This document shows positions 17,609-27,188 of a DNA stretch of 64,000 nt, in pieces (the stretch's first letter is position 1; every line of letters starts with the position of its first letter). Location of the stretch: positions 1-64,000 of the forward strand of contig NZ_JBFAZX010000004.1 of assembly GCF_040689395.1 (NCBI RefSeq). The letters run 5' to 3'. Origin of the DNA: Dactylosporangium sp040689395. GTDB lineage: Bacteria; Actinomycetota; Actinomycetes; Mycobacteriales; Micromonosporaceae. The notes below the pieces were generated by a model that ran no database searches, was not told the DNA's origin, and worked only from the letters and a program-made list of their open reading frames with translations. A program made the position numbers and the translations under genes.

Positions 17609-18362
17609 TCACCCGCGGGTCTTGGCGCGGAACAGCACCCGCGCGGCGACCACCGAGACGAGCACGATCCCGGCGCACCACGCGACCGCGCGCCACGGGG
17701 CCGAGCCGACGGGCTCGTCGAGCAGCAGGCCCCGCAGGCTTTCCGTGATCGGCGTGACCGGCTGGTTGCCGGCGAAGCCGCGTAGCCACGACGGCATGGT
17801 GTCGATCGGGACGAAGGCGCTGCTGGCGTACGGCAGGAAGGTGATCACGAACGTGTAGCCGCCCGCCGCCTCGGCCGAGCCGGCCAGCAGTCCCAGCGCC
17901 GCGGACAGCCACGACACCGCGGCGATGACCAGGACCAGGATGCCGGCGGCGGCGAGCCATTGGCCGGGGTCGGCGCGCGGGCGGAAGCCGATGGCGAGCG
18001 CGACGCCGAGGACCAGCGCGCTGGACAGCACGTTGCGGGCCAGGCTCGCGGTGACGTGGCCGGACAGCAGCGCCGCGCCGCTGACGTCGAGGGAGCGGAG
18101 CCGATCGACGATGCCCCCGGTGAGGTCGTTGGCGACGGAGACCGCGGTCATCGCCGAGCCGAACGAGACGCACAGCAGCATGACGCCGGGGACCACGTAC
18201 GTCACGTAGTCGGTCCCGACGCGCAGGGCGCCGCCGAACAGGTACACGAAGACGATCATGAGCATGACCGGCAGCGCGACCGACATGACGAGCGCCTCGA
18301 CGTTGCGCCGGCCCAGGCGCAGCGAGCGGCCGCCGAGCACGGTCCAGTGCGTGAGCGCGGTG

Positions 18363-18370
<8 letters not shown>
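17609..18370 (-). CDS. ABC-2 type transporter permease (DrrB-like)
   Basis: A 253-residue membrane protein of the ABC-2/DrrB class with about six hydrophobic segments and the family features LRSLDVSGAALLSGHV and FLPYASSAFVPIDTMPSW. It forms an efflux pump with the ATPase encoded immediately upstream. GTG 18370 overlaps the ATPase stop by 8 bp, so expression is coupled. The substrate is unknown; homologues export hydrophobic drugs or lipids. Likely controlled by the divergent TetR repressor. Confidence 0.9.
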
Positions 18371-19304
<934 letters not shown>

Positions 19305-19320
19305 GCACCCTTCCCCTTCT

Positions 19321-19354
19321 GCGTATGTCATACGCTGATGCGTACGTTATACGC
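19321..19354. promoter_or_regulatory. Two TetR-type operators between the ABC exporter and tetR
   Basis: Site 1 (19321-19335) is GCGTATG-T-CATACGC, a perfect 7+1+7 palindrome. Site 2 (19340-19354) is GCGTACG-T-TATACGC, with two imperfect positions. Their centres are 19 bp apart, and they lie between the exporter start (19304, minus) and the tetR start (19408, plus). This suggests the TetR protein represses both directions. The binding itself is inferred. Confidence 0.82.
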
Positions 19355-19407
19355 AGAAGTACACTCTGCAGTCAATGAGCGGTACGGAGCGGAGCGGAGG
19401 TGACGGT

Positions 19408-20157
19408 ATGAGCGAGCACGAAGACGGCATACCCCCGGTCCTCGCCGCGGCGTGGGGACTGCGCGAGCGGCCGGTCAAGGGGCCGCGGCCGGGGCTGACG
19501 CTCGAGCGCATCGTCGCCGCCGGGGTGAAGGTGGCCGCCACCGATGGGCTCGGCGCCGTCTCCATGGGCCGGGTCGCGAGAGAGCTCGGCGCGGCGACGA
19601 TGTCGCTGTACCGCTACGTCACGACCAAGGACGAGCTGCTCGAGCTCATGGTCGACGCCGCGATCGGCCAGCCGCCCCCGGTGCCACCCGGCGGGGGGTG
19701 GCGGGCCGGCCTGACCAGCTTCGCGCGCGCCTATCTCGACCTGCTGCGCCGGCAGTCGTGGGTGATCCGGGTGCCGTTCAACTCGCCGCCGATCATGCCC
19801 AACCAGATCGCCTGGATGAACTACGGCCTGGCGACGATGGGCGGCACCGCGCTGCGCCAGGACGAGCGGCTGTTCGCCATCATGATCGTCAGCGGGATCG
19901 TGCGGAACTGGGCGCTCCTTGCCGCCGACATCAACGCCGCCGCCCAGGCTGGCGGGGTCACCACCGAGCAGGCGATGTTCGGCTACGGCCGGCTGCTCAA
20001 GCGCCTCGCCGACCCGGCCCGGTTCCCGGCCGTCGGTGAGCTCGTCGCCTCCGGTGTGCTGGAGACGCCGGAGGGGCCCGACGACGACTTCGAGTTCGGC
20101 CTGGCGCGCTTCCTCGACGGCCTGGAGGCGCTCATCCGGAACCGCGAAACCCCCTGA
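19408..20157 (+). CDS. TetR family repressor
   Basis: A 249-residue regulator. The N-terminal TetR DNA-binding domain has MGRVARELGAATMSLYRYV followed by TKDELLELM, the normal helix-turn-helix. A TetR_C-type ligand-binding domain follows (VPFNSPPIMPNQIAWMNYGL). GGAGG lies 8 nt before ATG 19408; the ATG at 19375 is a weaker alternative. It is divergent from the DrrAB-like exporter with twin operators between, the classic arrangement for a drug-responsive efflux pump. Confidence 0.92.
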   Translation: MSEHEDGIPPVLAAAWGLRERPVKGPRPGLTLERIVAAGVKVAATDGLGAVSMGRVARELGAATMSLYRYVTTKDELLELMVDAAIGQPPPVPPGGGWRAGLTSFARAYLDLLRRQSWVIRVPFNSPPIMPNQIAWMNYGLATMGGTALRQDERLFAIMIVSGIVRNWALLAADINAAAQAGGVTTEQAMFGYGRLLKRLADPARFPAVGELVASGVLETPEGPDDDFEFGLARFLDGLEALIRNRETP

Positions 20158-20251
20158 TCGGGGATGGCGGCGCAGGCGGCGAGCGGGTTGTCGAGGTGCG
20201 AGCCGGACTGAGCCGCCCTGCCTGACAGCACTGCCTGATAGAAATAGCGGG

Positions 20252-21769
20252 ATGAATGACGACCAGCGCGCGCGGCGGCTCTTCGGCGGGGCGGTGGTGG
20301 CCCCCGGCGACCTGACCGGCAGCCCCTACCGGGTGGACCGGGACCGCATCGTCGCCTCGCCGTTCTTCGCCCGTCTCGGCGGCGTCACGCAGGTGATCAG
20401 CCCCGGCGGCTCCGGGTTGCTGGTGCACAACCGGCTCACCCACAGCCTCAAGGTCGCCAGCGTCGCCCGCGGCATCGCCGAGCGGCTGTGCGCCGATGCC
20501 GAGCAGCGGTCCCTGCTGGACAAGCTCGGCGGCTGCGACGCCGACGTGGTCGAGGCCGCCGCGCTCGCCCACGACCTCGGTCACCCGCCCTTCGGCCACC
20601 TCGGCGAGCGGGTCCTGGACCGGCTCGCCCGCGAGCGGCTCGGGCTGCCCGACGGCTTCGAGGGCAATGCCCAGTCGTACCGCATCGTCACCAGCACCCA
20701 GGTGCGCGGCGCCGCCATCGGGCTCGACCTGACCGCGGCGGTGCGGGCGGCGCTGCTGAAGTACCCGTGGACCCGCCGCACCCACCCCGACCCGCACCCG
20801 ATGCACCTGCACCCGACGCCGCGCGGCGCCGGGGGAGACCCCGAGGTCGGCTCCGCGAAGTTCGGCGCGTATGTCACCGAGCTCGCCGACCTGCGCCAGG
20901 CCCGCGCCCCGTTCGCCGGTCGGCTCGCCGACTGGCAGCAGACCGTCGAGGCGTCGGTGATGGACATCGCCGACGACATCGCCTACGCCATCCACGATCT
21001 CGAGGACTTTCACCGCGTCGGGGTGCTGCAGCAGGGCTCCGTCGCCGCGGAGCTGGTCGCCTGGCAGCGCGACGCGGCCGGCCTGCGCTCCCTCGGCGAC
21101 ATGCAGCTGCGCGCGAGCGTCCGCCGGCCCGGCCGTTCGGTGGAGCAGCTGCGCCGCGAGCTGCACCGCAAGGACGGCTGGATCTGCGACGACGACGCGT
21201 TCGCCGCCGCCGTCGAGCACGTGCGGGCCGAGCTCGCCGACGGGCTGCTCGCCGCGCCGTTCGACGGCTCCATCGACGCCGAGCAGGCGGTGGCGCGGTT
21301 CTCGGCCCGCTGGACCCGCCGGCTCATCGACGCCGTGCACGTGCGCCCCGACCCGCCGGTGCGCTCCGGCCACGTGCTGCTGGCCCAGGCGCAGTGGCAC
21401 GAGGTGCAGGTGCTCAAGCTGATCCACCACCGATTCGTGCTCGAACGCCCCGACCTGGCCCTGCACCAGCGCGGCCAGGCGGGGCTGCTCGCCGCGCTCG
21501 TCGAGGCGCTGCACTCCTGGCTCGCCGACCCCGGGGAGGAGGCGCGGCTGCCCCGCCGGCTGCACGACCTGGTCGAGCTCGCCGAGGCGGAGACCGAGAC
21601 CCTCACCCCGGCCGACTACGGCCTGGAGACCCTCGACGTGGCGGCGATGGCCCGCGGCCGGGCGATCGTCGACTTCGTCGCCGCGCTCACCGACGGCCAG
21701 GCGGTCGGGCTGCTGGAGGCCCTGTCCGGCCGCTCCCGGCAGCTGTGGACGGACGCTTTCGTATTGTGA
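20252..21769 (+). CDS. dgt: Deoxyguanosinetriphosphate triphosphohydrolase-like HD protein
   Basis: A 505-residue HD-superfamily protein related to bacterial dGTPase, which hydrolyses dNTPs to nucleoside and triphosphate. Metal-binding residues are in VHNRLTHSLKVASVARGI, in AALAHDLGHPPFGHLGE and in the later VMDIADDIAYAIHDLEDF. Family segments EGNAQSYRI and TRRTHPDP are also present. Start ATG 20252 (MNDDQRARRLFGG) is the first sensible start after the tetR stop; its Shine-Dalgarno is weak. The physiological substrate of this actinobacterial branch is not certain. The downstream GNAT gene is likely co-transcribed. Confidence 0.88.
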   Translation: MNDDQRARRLFGGAVVAPGDLTGSPYRVDRDRIVASPFFARLGGVTQVISPGGSGLLVHNRLTHSLKVASVARGIAERLCADAEQRSLLDKLGGCDADVVEAAALAHDLGHPPFGHLGERVLDRLARERLGLPDGFEGNAQSYRIVTSTQVRGAAIGLDLTAAVRAALLKYPWTRRTHPDPHPMHLHPTPRGAGGDPEVGSAKFGAYVTELADLRQARAPFAGRLADWQQTVEASVMDIADDIAYAIHDLEDFHRVGVLQQGSVAAELVAWQRDAAGLRSLGDMQLRASVRRPGRSVEQLRRELHRKDGWICDDDAFAAAVEHVRAELADGLLAAPFDGSIDAEQAVARFSARWTRRLIDAVHVRPDPPVRSGHVLLAQAQWHEVQVLKLIHHRFVLERPDLALHQRGQAGLLAALVEALHSWLADPGEEARLPRRLHDLVELAEAETETLTPADYGLETLDVAAMARGRAIVDFVAALTDGQAVGLLEALSGRSRQLWTDAFVL

Positions 21770-21774
21770 GCGGC

Positions 21775-22239
21775 ATGCTGACCCTCCGCCCGATGACCCA
21801 GGCCGAGTTCGATGCCCTGCTGCCCATCCTCAACCGGGAGTACGCCGAGGAGTCGGTCCGCGCCGGCCGCGACCACCCGGACACGGCGCTCGCCAACGTC
21901 GAGGCGATGATGGCCGGGCTGCTGCCCGACGGTGTCGGCACCGCCGGACACCTGATCTTCGCCGGCGAGGTCGACGGCGCCGTGGCCGGGCACATCTGGC
22001 TCGGGCTGCCGGACGAGAAGCGGCCGCAGGCGTGGGTGTACGAGGTGCAGGTCGCCGCCGCCCACCGGGGCAAGGGCTACGGCCGGGCGCTCATGCTCGC
22101 CGCCGAGGAGGAGCTCAAGGCCCGCGGGGTGACGCGACTGGGGCTCAACGTCTTCGGCCCGAACACGGTCGCCCGCGGGCTCTACGAGAGCCTCGGCTAC
22201 GAGACCGCCTCCGTGCAGATGTCGAAAGAACTGGCATAG
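21775..22239 (+). CDS. GNAT family N-acetyltransferase
   Basis: A 154-residue GNAT enzyme with the acetyl-CoA-binding motif VAAAHRGKGYGRALMLAAEE and the C-terminal NVFGPNTVARGLYESLGYE. The substrate is unknown. A GTG at 21766 overlaps the dGTPase stop and is an alternative start adding three residues. It is tightly linked to the dGTPase-like gene. Confidence 0.88.
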   Translation: MLTLRPMTQAEFDALLPILNREYAEESVRAGRDHPDTALANVEAMMAGLLPDGVGTAGHLIFAGEVDGAVAGHIWLGLPDEKRPQAWVYEVQVAAAHRGKGYGRALMLAAEEELKARGVTRLGLNVFGPNTVARGLYESLGYETASVQMSKELA

Positions 22240-22319
22240 GGGCCTGGTCCGGGACCCGATCCTCATCGCCGCGCGCAAGGCCGACGAGGCGCTGCCGGCA
22301 CGCTCGGTAGGTTGAGCCG

Positions 22320-22751
22320 GTGATCTCGGATTTCGCGTCCCTCGGCACCCGCGACCTGTACCGCCTGCTGAAGCTGCGCTGCGACGTGTTCGTCGTGGAG
22401 CAGCACTGCGCCTATCCGGAGCTTGACGGGCGCGACGACGAGCCGGGCACGCTGCACCTGTGGCTGGACGCGCCGGACGGCTCGATCGCGGCCTGCCTGC
22501 GGATCCTCGACGAGCCCGGCGGCGGGGCGCGCATCGGTCGCGTCGTCACCGCCGCGGCCCACCGCGGCCGGGGCCTGGCCGGCAAGCTGCTCGCCGAGGC
22601 GCTGGAGCGCATCGGCCCGGGCCGCGACGTGGTGCTCGACGCGCAGACGACCGCGACCGGCGTCTACGAGCGGTTCGGGTTCACCGTGTGCGGCCCGGCG
22701 TTCGACGACGAGGGCATCGAGCATGTGCCGATGCGCCGCCCGGCGGCGTAG
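22320..22751 (+). CDS. ElaA-type GNAT acetyltransferase
   Basis: A 143-residue protein of the ElaA/GNAT family. The N-terminal ElaA signature is KLRCDVFVVEQHCAYPELDG, followed by RIGRVVTAAAHRGRGLAGKL and a C-terminal YERFGFTVCGPAF. It starts at GTG 22320. Substrate unknown. Only 80 bp separate it from the other GNAT gene, and it converges with msrB. Confidence 0.88.
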   Translation: MISDFASLGTRDLYRLLKLRCDVFVVEQHCAYPELDGRDDEPGTLHLWLDAPDGSIAACLRILDEPGGGARIGRVVTAAAHRGRGLAGKLLAEALERIGPGRDVVLDAQTTATGVYERFGFTVCGPAFDDEGIEHVPMRRPAA

Positions 22752-22817
22752 CGGGCTGCTCGATGCCCCAGGCGAATGCGCTGTCCTTCGTGCGCTTCGC
22801 CCCGTCGCGTCAGGTCG

Positions 22818-23225
22818 TCACTCCTTCGGATCGAGCCTGATCGAGAGCGAGTTCACGCAGTGGCGCGTGTTCTTCGCCGTCATCCGCTCGCCGCGGAACA
22901 CGTGGCCGAGGTGCGAGTCACAGCGCGCGCAGCGGATCTCGGTGCGCACCATGCCGTGGGAGCGGTCCTCGATCTCTTTGACGGTGCCGGGGATGGCGTC
23001 GTCGAACGAGGGCCAGCCGCAGTGCGAGTCGAACTTGGCGCCGCTTTCGAACAGCTGCTCACCGCAGGCACGGCAGCGGTACACGCCGTCGGTCTTGGTG
23101 TTGACATACTCCCCGCTCCACGGAGCCTCGGTCCCGGCGAGGCGCAGCACCCGGAACTCGTCCGGGGAAAGCCGCACCCGCCACTCCGCGTCGGTCGTGG
23201 GCAGGCTGACAAGTGGCTCGGTCAT
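22818..23225 (-). CDS. msrB: Peptide-methionine (R)-S-oxide reductase
   Basis: A 135-residue MsrB that repairs methionine-R-sulfoxide in oxidised proteins. The zinc site is two CxxC pairs (Cys51/54 in CRACG, Cys99/102 in CARCDSHLGHVF). The resolving-domain WPSF motif is SHCGWPSFDDA, and the catalytic Cys123 is in RHCVNSLS. It is complete and of family length. Transcribed divergently from the LigD-type polymerase. Confidence 0.96.
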   Translation of the reverse strand: MTEPLVSLPTTDAEWRVRLSPDEFRVLRLAGTEAPWSGEYVNTKTDGVYRCRACGEQLFESGAKFDSHCGWPSFDDAIPGTVKEIEDRSHGMVRTEIRCARCDSHLGHVFRGERMTAKNTRHCVNSLSIRLDPKE

Positions 23226-23330
23226 GCCTTAACGGTAGGCCGCCCCCCGCACCCCGACCATTACGGCCCAAGAACGCCCGCCGCCTCGTGTGACCGTCGC
23301 GGGGCGGTCCGGCGGCGTAAGGTCCTTGGC

Positions 23331-24344
23331 ATGGCCGATGCGCTGGAGATCGAGGTCGCGGGGCGGGCGGTACGGCTCAGCAGCCCGGAGCGGATCGTGT
23401 TCCCCGAGCGGGGGTACACCAAGCGGGACGTGTTCGAGTACTACCTGGCCGTCGGGGACGGGATCATGCGCGCCCTCGGCAACCGGCCGACGACGCTGCA
23501 GCGTTTCCCCGAGGGCATCGGCGGCGAGGCGTTCTTCCAGAAGCGGGTGCCGACCCGCGGGGTACCGCCGTGGATCGAAACCGCGAAGATCGCCTTTCCC
23601 AGCGGGCGCAAGGCCGACGAGCTGTGCCCGGCCGACCTCGCGCACGTCGCGTGGGCCGCGCAGATGGGCACCATCGTGTTCCACCCCTGGCCGGTGCGCC
23701 GCGACCACGTCGACCACCCCGACGAGCTGCGCATCGACCTCGACCCGCAGCCCGGCACCGACTTCGCCGATGCCGCGGTCGTGGCCGGCGAGCTCAAGGC
23801 GGTCCTGGACGAGCTGGGCCTCATCGGCTGGCCGAAGACCTCCGGTGGGCGGGGCGTCCACGTGTACGTCAGGATTCAGCCCAAGTGGACGTTCGTCGAG
23901 GCCAGGCGTGCGGTGATCGCGCTGGCTCGCGAGCTGGAGCGCCGCCGCCCCGACCTGGTGACCACGAAGTGGTGGAAGGAGGAGCGCGGGGAGCGGGTGT
24001 TCGTGGACTTCAACCAGATGGCGCGCGACCGCACGATCGCGTGCGCCTACTCGCTGCGCGCCAACCCGAGGGCGACCGCGTCGACTCCGCTACGGTGGGA
24101 CGAGCTCCCGGACGTCGAGCCGGACGACTTCGACCTGCGTACGGTGCCGGCCCGCGTCGCCGCCACCGGCGATCCCCACGCCGGCATCGACGACGTGGCG
24201 CACGACATCACCGAACTCCTGGAATGGTCGGAGCGCGACGCCGCCAACGGCGAGGGCGACATGCCGTATCCGCCGGAATATCCCAAGATGGAGGGCGAGC
24301 CCATGCGCGTCCAGCCCAGCCGCGCGAAGAAGCCTGCCTCCTGA
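23331..24344 (+). CDS. ligD: Stand-alone LigD-type polymerase (primase/polymerase domain)
   Basis: A 337-residue protein that is only the polymerase domain of LigD (archaeo-eukaryotic primase fold), used in NHEJ gap filling. Catalytic DxD-type residues are in ELRIDLDPQPGTDF. Other family motifs are KRVPTRGVPPW, KTSGGRGVHVYVRI and the C-terminal VFVDFNQMARDRTIACAYS. No ligase or nuclease domain is fused; the ATP ligase LigC is encoded 1.7 kb away on the other strand. Ku is not in the window. The Lys/Arg-rich tail is short. Calling it LigD means the polymerase family, not a full LigD. Confidence 0.93.
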   Translation: MADALEIEVAGRAVRLSSPERIVFPERGYTKRDVFEYYLAVGDGIMRALGNRPTTLQRFPEGIGGEAFFQKRVPTRGVPPWIETAKIAFPSGRKADELCPADLAHVAWAAQMGTIVFHPWPVRRDHVDHPDELRIDLDPQPGTDFADAAVVAGELKAVLDELGLIGWPKTSGGRGVHVYVRIQPKWTFVEARRAVIALARELERRRPDLVTTKWWKEERGERVFVDFNQMARDRTIACAYSLRANPRATASTPLRWDELPDVEPDDFDLRTVPARVAATGDPHAGIDDVAHDITELLEWSERDAANGEGDMPYPPEYPKMEGEPMRVQPSRAKKPAS

Positions 24345-24412
24345 CGCGACCCACGCCATGCGCGGCGCCAGACCCGGCTGGCCTGGCGCGGGCGCGACCC
24401 CGGCTCCGTCAG

Positions 24413-24441
24413 GCCCCGGCCGCTCGATCGGGGGCCGGGGC
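24413..24441. terminator. Hairpin terminator between convergent ligD-pol and S33 hydrolase genes
   Basis: GCCCCGGCC / GGCCGGGGC, a 9-bp perfect stem around an 11-nt loop, sits 12 bp beyond the S33-hydrolase stop and 69 bp after the polymerase stop. Confidence 0.65.
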
Positions 24442-24452
24442 GTGGCGGTGCG

Positions 24453-26027
24453 TTACTTCTCGCAGGCTGTGCCGGCCGGGGGGACCTTCAGGTCGATCAG
24501 GTAGCGGTTGACCACGTCGATGATGCAGCCCGTCTGGGGATAAGCGGTGTGGCCCTCGCCCTTCCAGGTGACCAGGGTGCCGACGCCCAGCATCTTGGCC
24601 AGGGCGGGGGCCTGCTCGTACGGAGTCGCGGGGTCGCCCAACGTGCCGATCACGATGATGGGGGCGGAGCCCGTCGCGGGTCCCGTGGGGTAGGGGTCGC
24701 GCTTGCCGGGCCACTGGGCGCAGATCAGGTTCAGGGCCAGGGCGCCGCCGAACAGCGGGTATTTCGCGCGCCACTGGCTCTGCAGGGCGCGGGACTGCTC
24801 GACCGTCGGGGTGTCATCGCTGTCGGCGCAGCCGACCGCCGAGTTGGCGTCGAACATGTTCGTGTAATGGCCGTCGTCGTCGCGCCCGGTGTAGGCGTCG
24901 GCCAGCTGGAACAGCTTGTCGGGCTTGCCGTTGCGCAGGTCCTGCATCGCCTGGGCCAGCATGCGCCACGACGACTCGCTGTACAGCGACGAGACCACCG
25001 CCGTGAACACCCACCCGGCGCTCGCCTTGCGGCCCCTGCCCTGGACGGGGGCGGTGCGCGAGTCGGCGATCGCCTTCATGACCACGGCGCGGGCGTCGGG
25101 ACCGATCGGGCAGCTGGTCGGGTTGTTCGAGCACCACGTGTTGAAGTTGGAGAACGCCAGCTCGAAGCCGGCCGCCTGACTCTGCGCCGACTGCTGCATC
25201 GACTGCTTCGGGTCGACGGCGCCGTCGAGCACCAGCGCCCGCACGTTCTTCGGGAACAGCTGGGCGTAGACGGCGCCGAGCAGCGTGCCGTAGCTATACC
25301 CGAGGTAGGTCAGCTGCCGCTCGCCGACCGCGGCGCGCAACGCGTCGATGTCCCGGGCGGCCTGCTCGGTGGAGAACAGCGGCAGCTTGTCGCCATACTT
25401 CTCGCCGCAGGACTGCGCCAGCTTCCGGGCCAGCGCCACGGTCTGCTGGAAGCCCTGGTCGCTGACCGGGTCGGGGTCGATGCCGAAGTTCTGGTCGAGG
25501 TCGGCGTCGGAGAAGCACCTGACCGGCGACGAGCGGCCCACGCCACGCGGGTCGAAGCCGATGATGTCGAAGCGGCGCGTGATCTCGGCCGGCAGGTAGA
25601 CGGACCGGTAGACGCCATACTCGAAGCCGGAGCCGCCGGGGCCGCCCGGGTTGATGAACAGCGAGCCGACCCGGTCGCGCTGGGTCGAGGACCGGCCGCG
25701 GACCAGGGCGATGTCGAACGTGCCGGAGTCCTTCGGGTGCGCCCAGTCCTGCGGGACCTTGACGGTGGCGCAGCTGAAGGTGACGTTCTGCGGCGGGGTC
25801 GACAAGATGCCCTTATACGCGTCCGGGCACGGCTTCCAGTCGGCCGGCGGGATGTCGAGGCCGCCCGACCGGGTCACGGGGCCCGAAGGCGCCGCGGACG
25901 GGGTGCCCAGCGCGCGGCCGGACGTCGGCGTGGTGAACTGCGGGGGATTGGTGCAGCCGGCGAGCAGGGCGGCGACGAGCAGCAGGGGAGCGAACCGGCG
26001 GGCGCGCCCGATCTTCGGCAGCGTCAC
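24453..26027 (-). CDS. Secreted lipoprotein alpha/beta hydrolase, S33 tripeptidyl aminopeptidase-like
   Basis: A 524-residue predicted lipoprotein. The signal ends in a lipobox (VAALLAGC, Cys25). The alpha/beta-hydrolase core has the oxyanion segment NPGGPGGSG, the nucleophile elbow GYSYGTLLGAVY and a C-terminal TAP-like domain with the catalytic His in GEGHTAYPQTGC. Streptomyces homologues (SlpD/SlpE, Tap) remove N-terminal tripeptides from secreted proteins. Starts at GTG 26027, which overlaps the LigC stop by 4 bp (GTGA). It is odd that an extracellular peptidase is translationally coupled to a DNA ligase. Confidence 0.9.
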   Translation of the reverse strand: MTLPKIGRARRFAPLLLVAALLAGCTNPPQFTTPTSGRALGTPSAAPSGPVTRSGGLDIPPADWKPCPDAYKGILSTPPQNVTFSCATVKVPQDWAHPKDSGTFDIALVRGRSSTQRDRVGSLFINPGGPGGSGFEYGVYRSVYLPAEITRRFDIIGFDPRGVGRSSPVRCFSDADLDQNFGIDPDPVSDQGFQQTVALARKLAQSCGEKYGDKLPLFSTEQAARDIDALRAAVGERQLTYLGYSYGTLLGAVYAQLFPKNVRALVLDGAVDPKQSMQQSAQSQAAGFELAFSNFNTWCSNNPTSCPIGPDARAVVMKAIADSRTAPVQGRGRKASAGWVFTAVVSSLYSESSWRMLAQAMQDLRNGKPDKLFQLADAYTGRDDDGHYTNMFDANSAVGCADSDDTPTVEQSRALQSQWRAKYPLFGGALALNLICAQWPGKRDPYPTGPATGSAPIIVIGTLGDPATPYEQAPALAKMLGVGTLVTWKGEGHTAYPQTGCIIDVVNRYLIDLKVPPAGTACEK

Positions 26028-27142
26028 GGCCGGCCCGCCAGCACCGACTCGACGTCGAAGCGCAGCGGGCGATCGAGCTGCTCGTAGGTGCAGGATCGCG
26101 GGTCCCGGTCGGGCCGCCAGCGCTTGAACTGGGCGGTGTGGCGGAACCGATCGCCCTCCATCGCGTCATAGCCGACCTCGACGACCAGCTCGGGCCGCAG
26201 CGGCACGAACGAAAGGTCCTTCTTGCCGGTCCACCGGCTCACCCCGCCGGGCAGCCGGGTGGCCGCGCCGCTGGCCGGCACCGACTCGAGGCTCTCCGCG
26301 GCGCTGCCGGGGGCGAGACCGGCCCAGTTCCACGGGTGGTCGACGACGCCCTCGCGATACTGCGCGAGCTCCTCGACCAGCTCGGCGCGGCGCTCGCGGG
26401 TGAACGACGCGGCGACACCGACGTGGTGCAGGCGCCCCTCGTCGTCATACAGGCCCAGCAGCAGCGATCCCACGATCGGCCCGTCCTTGTGCCAGCGGAA
26501 ACCGGCCACCACGACGTCCGCCGTCCGGGAGTGTTTGATCTTGTACATCGTGCGCTTCCCCGGCTCGTAGACGCCCTCGGCCGGCTTGGCGATGACCCCG
26601 TCGAGCCCGGCGCCCTCGAAGCGCTCGAACCAGTCCCGCGCCACCTCGACGTCGGTCGTCACGGGCGTGACGTGCACGGGTGGCTTGACCCCATCGAGCG
26701 CCTCGACCAGCCGGGCCCGGCGCTGGGCGTAGCCCTGCCCGACGAGCGCCTCGTCGTCGATGGCCAGCAGGTCGAACGCCACGAACGAGGCCGGTGTCTG
26801 CTCGGCGAGCAGCCGCACCCGGGAGGCGGCCGGGTGGATGCGCTGGCCGAGCAGCTCGAAGTCGAGCCGCGGCGCTCCCGTATCGCGCCGGATCACGATG
26901 ATCTCCCCGTCGACGACGCAGCGGGCGGGCAGCTGGGCCCGCACCTGCTCGACGACCTCGGGAAAATACCTGGTCAGGGTCTTGCCGCCACGGCTGGCGA
27001 GCTCGACCTCGTCGCCGTCGCGGAACACGATGCAGCGGAACCCGTCCCACTTCGGCTCGTAGCTCATGCCGGGCGCGCTGGGCAGGCTGGGAATGCTCTT
27101 GGCGAGCATCGGCTCGACTGGCGGCAGGACTGGCAGCTCCAC
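26024..27142 (-). CDS. ligC: ATP-dependent DNA ligase (LigC type)
   Basis: A 372-residue monofunctional ATP-dependent ligase. The adenylation Lys is in YEPKWDGFRC (motif I). Other nucleotidyltransferase motifs are SRGGKTLTRYF, CVVDGEIIV, FVAFDLLA, LDGVIAKPAEG and TMYKIKHSRTADVVVAGF. An OB-fold C domain follows. There are no fused polymerase or nuclease modules. Such LigC proteins seal nicks in excision repair and back up NHEJ, fitting the neighbouring glycosylase, NurA and SbcCD genes and the LigD-type polymerase. Starts at GTG 27142, 46 bp after the glycosylase stop on the same strand, so it may belong to the same long operon. Confidence 0.94.
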   Translation of the reverse strand: MELPVLPPVEPMLAKSIPSLPSAPGMSYEPKWDGFRCIVFRDGDEVELASRGGKTLTRYFPEVVEQVRAQLPARCVVDGEIIVIRRDTGAPRLDFELLGQRIHPAASRVRLLAEQTPASFVAFDLLAIDDEALVGQGYAQRRARLVEALDGVKPPVHVTPVTTDVEVARDWFERFEGAGLDGVIAKPAEGVYEPGKRTMYKIKHSRTADVVVAGFRWHKDGPIVGSLLLGLYDDEGRLHHVGVAASFTRERRAELVEELAQYREGVVDHPWNWAGLAPGSAAESLESVPASGAATRLPGGVSRWTGKKDLSFVPLRPELVVEVGYDAMEGDRFRHTAQFKRWRPDRDPRSCTYEQLDRPLRFDVESVLAGRP

Positions 27143-27188
27143 GTGGCCCAGTCAACCACACAGGTACGACAACTTTTCCGAACCGGAT

